A model generated the notes under the pieces. It saw nothing but the letters and a program-made list of their open reading frames with translations, was not told the origin of the DNA and did not search any database. A program made the translations under genes and the position numbers. A DNA stretch of 47,557 bases from a virus: IMG/VR virus record IMGVR_UViG_3300020558_000012, positions 1 to 47,557 of that record; one strand, 5' to 3'. Shown in pieces: positions 43,779 to 47,557 of this stretch (positions are counted from its first letter, which is position 1; every line of letters begins with the position of its first letter).

Positions 43779-46700
43779 TTATGAAGATTTTTTCTTAGTG
43801 TTTTTTATGGGCAATCGTGGCTGTCCTTCATCGCCTGACTCAAAAGCAAGTAGGGCCTTTCTGAACCGTTCAATTGTTTCCCTAGTAATTGTTTGGCCGC
43901 CATCGCCGCCGGTATCAATAAAGGCAGGACTCAGGTCATCTGCCCCAGACTCGAGCAACTCCCACAGAACGTTCAGGTTGGTTACGGCTTTTTGGTTTTC
44001 CTGCCCACCCAAATCCCTGGCTCGCGGAAGGAATTGCGCTGTTGGGTAAATATCGGTTACATCAAGATAAAGAGTTCCGTCATCCACCCATCCGCCGATA
44101 GCGACTCTTTCTGCTCCATCCGATGGGTTGTTGAATACTTCAGGTCCGTGAAAGTCCAGCCATGCAACGAATGTGTCAATAAGTTCTTCTGTTGGCTCTC
44201 CATCCGGAGTGAAGTCTGCAGAAGCTGGAAAAATCATTCCTTTTTTATTTCTTGCTACTGCTATACCATTTTTTATGTCGTCCATTGTGTCTAGCTCGAC
44301 AGTAAAACCGCCTTGGAATCCTTTTTGCAGAGTCTTTCTTGCCAGTAGGCGTTTCTCTGGGGTTTCAGCATATTTGACCTCAACCTGTGATGCTATTTGC
44401 CGTATCTGCTCTGGAGAGTACTTAACTCTTTTTTTCTTCACAGTAGCTCCAGATGAAAGGCGTGGCGCACTGCTTGAATTTCGTTCCTGAGATTTTTCTG
44501 CCAGATTTCCCCACGGTTCTGTATTGCCGTCAACAAACAGTATTGAATAAACATCTTCACGCAGTTTTTTATTTAGCGCATATGTCTTCAACTTATCATT
44601 TGGGTGAAGTATCGCAACTACTGCCTCAGCAAATGCTTCAGCTTTATTTGTATTACCGTAAGAAGAGAGCGTCATCGGACTATCTGTAACCGAATTTATG
44701 TCAACCCCGTCAGAGAATCTGGCCATCATGTCAGGATTCATAATTACATCGTTATACTCGGACGCAACCTGCAGCGCTTGCGCGTAACGCTTATCCTGAG
44801 GGTCACCAGAACCAAAATAATGGCGATTTTTTGGCTTGCCAGCTAGTTCGACGTCTTTTAGTGCTCGGAAATGCAACCAATGTCCCCACTCATGGGTTAT
44901 GACTCCAGCTATTGATTTGTCAATAGTGTTATCACGGCTCGTTACGAGTCTCGTCGGGTCCATGGTCACGTTTTCGCGTGCTGTGTCTAGCGAATTTGAT
45001 TCCCTGTCGATAATCAGTCTTCGGTTAAAGGATACGGAATTAAGGAATGGAGTTGTCCTGGCGCGAACATATGGGTCTTTTGAACCGATTCCGCGAACAC
45101 TCTTTATTTGTTCAAGTTTTGACGAAACCTGAGGCAAGCTTTCATACGCCCTCGAAGCATCAGCTGTTTGCATGTAGAAAACGGGAGCACCGTGTGTCTC
45201 AAATGCCCACTTTAGTTTTGGATTTGATTCGACAGCTTGCTCAACAGCGTTACGCACAGCTTCAACTGCTTCGGGGGAGAAATCTATATCATCCCATGGA
45301 TTGTTTTTAAAATACTCGTCATGGACGGCGTTGAATTTTTTTACGTATTCTTCAGAGTCTCGTCCTCCTGGCGCAAAATCATCAATAAGCATTTCAAAGT
45401 ATTGCTCTTTTGATGTTGGGACGAGCAATTCAGACATTTGTCTTGGAGTCATGCCCTTTAGCCAGTTCGACTTGCTTCTGCGAACATTTCCGCCAAGTTC
45501 ACTTTGGTCTCCGTATTTATATTTTTTCAATTGATGCGCTTTTATATCTGGCTGATTCATTTTGAGTATTGGACGCTCGCCTCCAGACGAAAGACGGTTA
45601 GAGGTTCGTCTATTTTTCCTGCCACCACGCGATAGGAGGCGATTAACCACAGTCCTTGGAGCTGACTGCTGGCTCTTGCGCTTGATGTCACGCTTCATTA
45701 AAATAGTGACGCCTTCTCCGGCTCTAAATAGCTCATCGGCTTCTTCAAAATCAACAAGCTGTTCTGCTGTTGCATTTGTTTTGAATTTTCCGTTTTTTGA
45801 TTTTTCGTAGAGCGATGTTATTCTCTTCTTTTCTTCGTCCGTAAACCAGTTTCGTGATGAATCATTTACCGCATTATCTATTACTTCTATAAATTTTTGC
45901 TGCTCGCCCTGCGACGCCCATGTAAAGCCATTTCTAGCCCAGTGTGTTGCGCCCATATAGTCGCCTTGTTTCCCAGACTGAGCGGAAGCCAATATTGTTT
46001 CTGCATCAATCTCTCTGTAAACAGCCTCGTTTCTGGCGTTGAAAATGCTCGCTATTCCATTGCCTCGAGCTGGGGCACCGACGGATAGTGAATCATGGAC
46101 AATTATCTTATTTCTTCCATTGATTACAATTGTTCTGATTGAATCAGCAATTACCAGTTGGCCTTCGTTTTGCCCTTTTTCGAAGTCCTCCATATCTCCA
46201 ATTCCGTCCCAACGTTCCCGCCGTGGAATTCCTGCTTGAGTAAGTCGTTTTACCGCGTCCTTGTCTTTTGTTTCAATGGTGAATTTCAAGCTCACGCTTG
46301 TGGATGGCCGCTTTTTCACGCCTTCCATAATTCCATCGACCCCAAGGGCTTCACTTGCTTCTTCGAATTCTTCTTCGTCCATTTTCTGTACGACGACGTC
46401 TGTCGGTGAAACAACAACATCAAATGTTCTACCAAGATTTATTTTTTCTCCGTTTGTTGCCGTGACTATAACGTCGTTTCTTGTCGTTATTTCACCAGAA
46501 AACATATCTTTCGCTGCTGACTTTATTGATTCTTTGAGGGCTTTTCTTTCTTCGCTATCCGCGAGAACCTCTTCTTCGAATACATCGTATTCAATACCCT
46601 GAATTTTCTGAAATGAGGAATATCTTGGGTCATCTTTGGTAATCCACTCATCTTCTTTTTGGAGTTCGTCATTCAGCATCAGCGCAGAGAAACTCTCTAC

Positions 46701-47555
46701 TCCTGCTCGCTGTTCGTTTGATAGGTAATTTTCCTCACTTACGACTGAATCGTAAATTTTACCTGAAGACAAACCGCGTATTTCATTAATTCTTTCCAAC
46801 AAGCGATTATCTTCATTGATGTCATATTCTTCTGCAAGAATTTTACGAATTTTTCGTGCGTAGTTGTATCTCCTTCTAAATAAAGCACGAAGTTGTTTAT
46901 CTTTTTCTTCATCACTTCTTCTAAGTGAGTTCGTACTAATATCCCGTATTGAGTCATATGCCAAAATAGGATTGTGAACTTCTATTTCATAAGAATAAGT
47001 TGTACGCGTATTGCCATCTCTGTCTTTGACTTCTTTTTGTATATCCCTGAGTACGTATCCAAATTCTTTAATTGAATCATCATCGCTAATCGCTTGAAAT
47101 AAAATCCCACTGTCAGGTTTGAGTGAGGTCTCAATCCGCCCGCCATCATATTCAACTGCAGCTTTTGGAAGTTTGAATGTTTTTGGCTGAATTGCTCCGT
47201 CTTGCCCAGATGACAAGGAGTTGCGTTTATCTGGGTCATAACCCCACTCGAGCCATGAGTCACCGTTGGTGTAGATGTCTTTTGCTTTGACGCGTTTTTT
47301 GATTATTTCATAGTCCCCACGAAGAACTCCCTCACCGTGCTCAACTGCATACTGTCGTACGGGGGTCACCCAGTCACCTGGATTTATTGATACAAGCTCA
47401 GATTCTTCCTGATTGCGTAGAGCATCTAGCTCAGATGCAAGTTTGTCGTAATAGTCGCTGTGATGGAGGTTTGTTGATACACCACGAGGTACCCGACCAT
47501 ATTGGAGAATGTATTTCTGCTGTTTTTCGAGTCTTAGTATTTGCTCATCCCTCGA
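43779..47555 (-). CDS. Very large multidomain protein, probable minor head/virion protein, N-terminus missing
   Basis: Open at the right edge; 1258 residues are visible. Numbering from MTPVRQ (47369): the first about 60 residues and the preceding edge (YGRVPRGVS, WVTPVRQYAVEHGE, SWLEWGYDP) resemble the end of an ADP-ribosyltransferase-like domain. Near 425-470, APARGNGIASIFN to HWARNGFTWAS resembles an acetyltransferase-type (GNAT) acyl-CoA loop. Near 825, GVITHEWGHWLHF is an HExxH zinc motif with a possible third ligand Glu about 85 residues later (NKAEAFAEAVVA). Four LSSG tetrapeptides (about 50, 198, 591, 968) lie at probable domain borders. Such fusions occur among actinophage capsid-associated proteins, injected or processed. 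Domain calls are by eye. Confidence 0.6.
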   Translation of the reverse strand, partial: SRDEQILRLEKQQKYILQYGRVPRGVSTNLHHSDYYDKLASELDALRNQEESELVSINPGDWVTPVRQYAVEHGEGVLRGDYEIIKKRVKAKDIYTNGDSWLEWGYDPDKRNSLSSGQDGAIQPKTFKLPKAAVEYDGGRIETSLKPDSGILFQAISDDDSIKEFGYVLRDIQKEVKDRDGNTRTTYSYEIEVHNPILAYDSIRDISTNSLRRSDEEKDKQLRALFRRRYNYARKIRKILAEEYDINEDNRLLERINEIRGLSSGKIYDSVVSEENYLSNEQRAGVESFSALMLNDELQKEDEWITKDDPRYSSFQKIQGIEYDVFEEEVLADSEERKALKESIKSAAKDMFSGEITTRNDVIVTATNGEKINLGRTFDVVVSPTDVVVQKMDEEEFEEASEALGVDGIMEGVKKRPSTSVSLKFTIETKDKDAVKRLTQAGIPRRERWDGIGDMEDFEKGQNEGQLVIADSIRTIVINGRNKIIVHDSLSVGAPARGNGIASIFNARNEAVYREIDAETILASAQSGKQGDYMGATHWARNGFTWASQGEQQKFIEVIDNAVNDSSRNWFTDEEKKRITSLYEKSKNGKFKTNATAEQLVDFEEADELFRAGEGVTILMKRDIKRKSQQSAPRTVVNRLLSRGGRKNRRTSNRLSSGGERPILKMNQPDIKAHQLKKYKYGDQSELGGNVRRSKSNWLKGMTPRQMSELLVPTSKEQYFEMLIDDFAPGGRDSEEYVKKFNAVHDEYFKNNPWDDIDFSPEAVEAVRNAVEQAVESNPKLKWAFETHGAPVFYMQTADASRAYESLPQVSSKLEQIKSVRGIGSKDPYVRARTTPFLNSVSFNRRLIIDRESNSLDTARENVTMDPTRLVTSRDNTIDKSIAGVITHEWGHWLHFRALKDVELAGKPKNRHYFGSGDPQDKRYAQALQVASEYNDVIMNPDMMARFSDGVDINSVTDSPMTLSSYGNTNKAEAFAEAVVAILHPNDKLKTYALNKKLREDVYSILFVDGNTEPWGNLAEKSQERNSSSAPRLSSGATVKKKRVKYSPEQIRQIASQVEVKYAETPEKRLLARKTLQKGFQGGFTVELDTMDDIKNGIAVARNKKGMIFPASADFTPDGEPTEELIDTFVAWLDFHGPEVFNNPSDGAERVAIGGWVDDGTLYLDVTDIYPTAQFLPRARDLGGQENQKAVTNLNVLWELLESGADDLSPAFIDTGGDGGQTITRETIERFRKALLAFESGDEGQPRLPIKNTKKKSS

Positions 47556-47557
47556 TA

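Overview
The window looks like part of a large tailed-phage (or prophage-like) genome from an actinobacterial host. The signs are a WhiB-family regulator, a LexA box of the actinobacterial/Gram-positive type (CGAAC-N4-GTTCG), an H1-like Lys/Ala-rich protein, leaderless promoters, a DUF6011-type zinc protein, several tRNA genes and about 90 mostly tiny, tightly packed genes. There are no rRNA or housekeeping genes. Apart from one very large partial protein at the right edge, no virion-assembly genes are visible, so this is a fragment of a bigger genome.

Layout. (1) 1-2.1 kb, plus strand: partial metallophosphoesterase, small protein, proteasome-like Ntn hydrolase, WhiB. (2) 2.3-7.7 kb, minus strand, AT-richer: a replication-type operon (O-like C-terminal domain, helicase-loader-like protein, RHH proteins), then a candidate structured small RNA with its own promoter and terminator, then zinc-ribbon, membrane and DUF1599-like genes. 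(3) 7.9-8.6 kb, plus strand: an isolated helicase-associated plus sigma-4-like HTH protein under a perfect LexA box, and a small membrane protein. (4) 8.6-36.1 kb: an accessory region of about 45 genes, mostly minus strand, in short one-to-four-gene units. It includes a MoxR AAA+ / VWA-metalloprotease pair, an XRE regulator, DUF4314-, DUF3846-, DUF932- and YubB-like proteins, an ADP-ribosyltransferase-like protein, two membrane-anchored LysM proteins and a SMARCAL1/SNF2-type helicase. (5) 36.3-47.6 kb: small genes, three good tRNAs (Lys, Met, Val) and one aberrant tRNA-like sequence, thioredoxin, a lysozyme-like secreted protein, SSB, a DUF5872-like protein and a >1250-residue protein carrying a HEWGH metalloprotease motif.

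The most striking content is regulatory. Region 4 carries about 70 copies of an 11-mer, ACTAGATAAGT, at gene ends, gene starts, inside terminators and in frame inside genes. In twenty places the element is extended to GATAARTCTGC and is followed, after exactly 11 nt, by a TANNNT -10 hexamer and, about 20-50 nt later, by a gene start, usually with an AAAGGGG-type ribosome binding site. This looks like a dedicated promoter class, using either a phage-specific activator or a non-standard sigma. Two further families accompany it: TTGACGGTGGTGGAARG, in one orientation only and sometimes serving as a -35; and an AGCCCCG/CGGGGCT stem-loop followed by one to four copies of CGGGGTGGTCGGGNNNAAGT, oriented toward the downstream gene. 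On the minus strand they repeatedly occur in the order stem-loop, G-rich repeat, TTGACGG element, 11-mer/promoter, gene. Together they read as a phage-wide expression system that I cannot match to a described one.

Coordinates of repeats and short genes were counted by eye from the sequence; functions rest on motif recognition, not searches.
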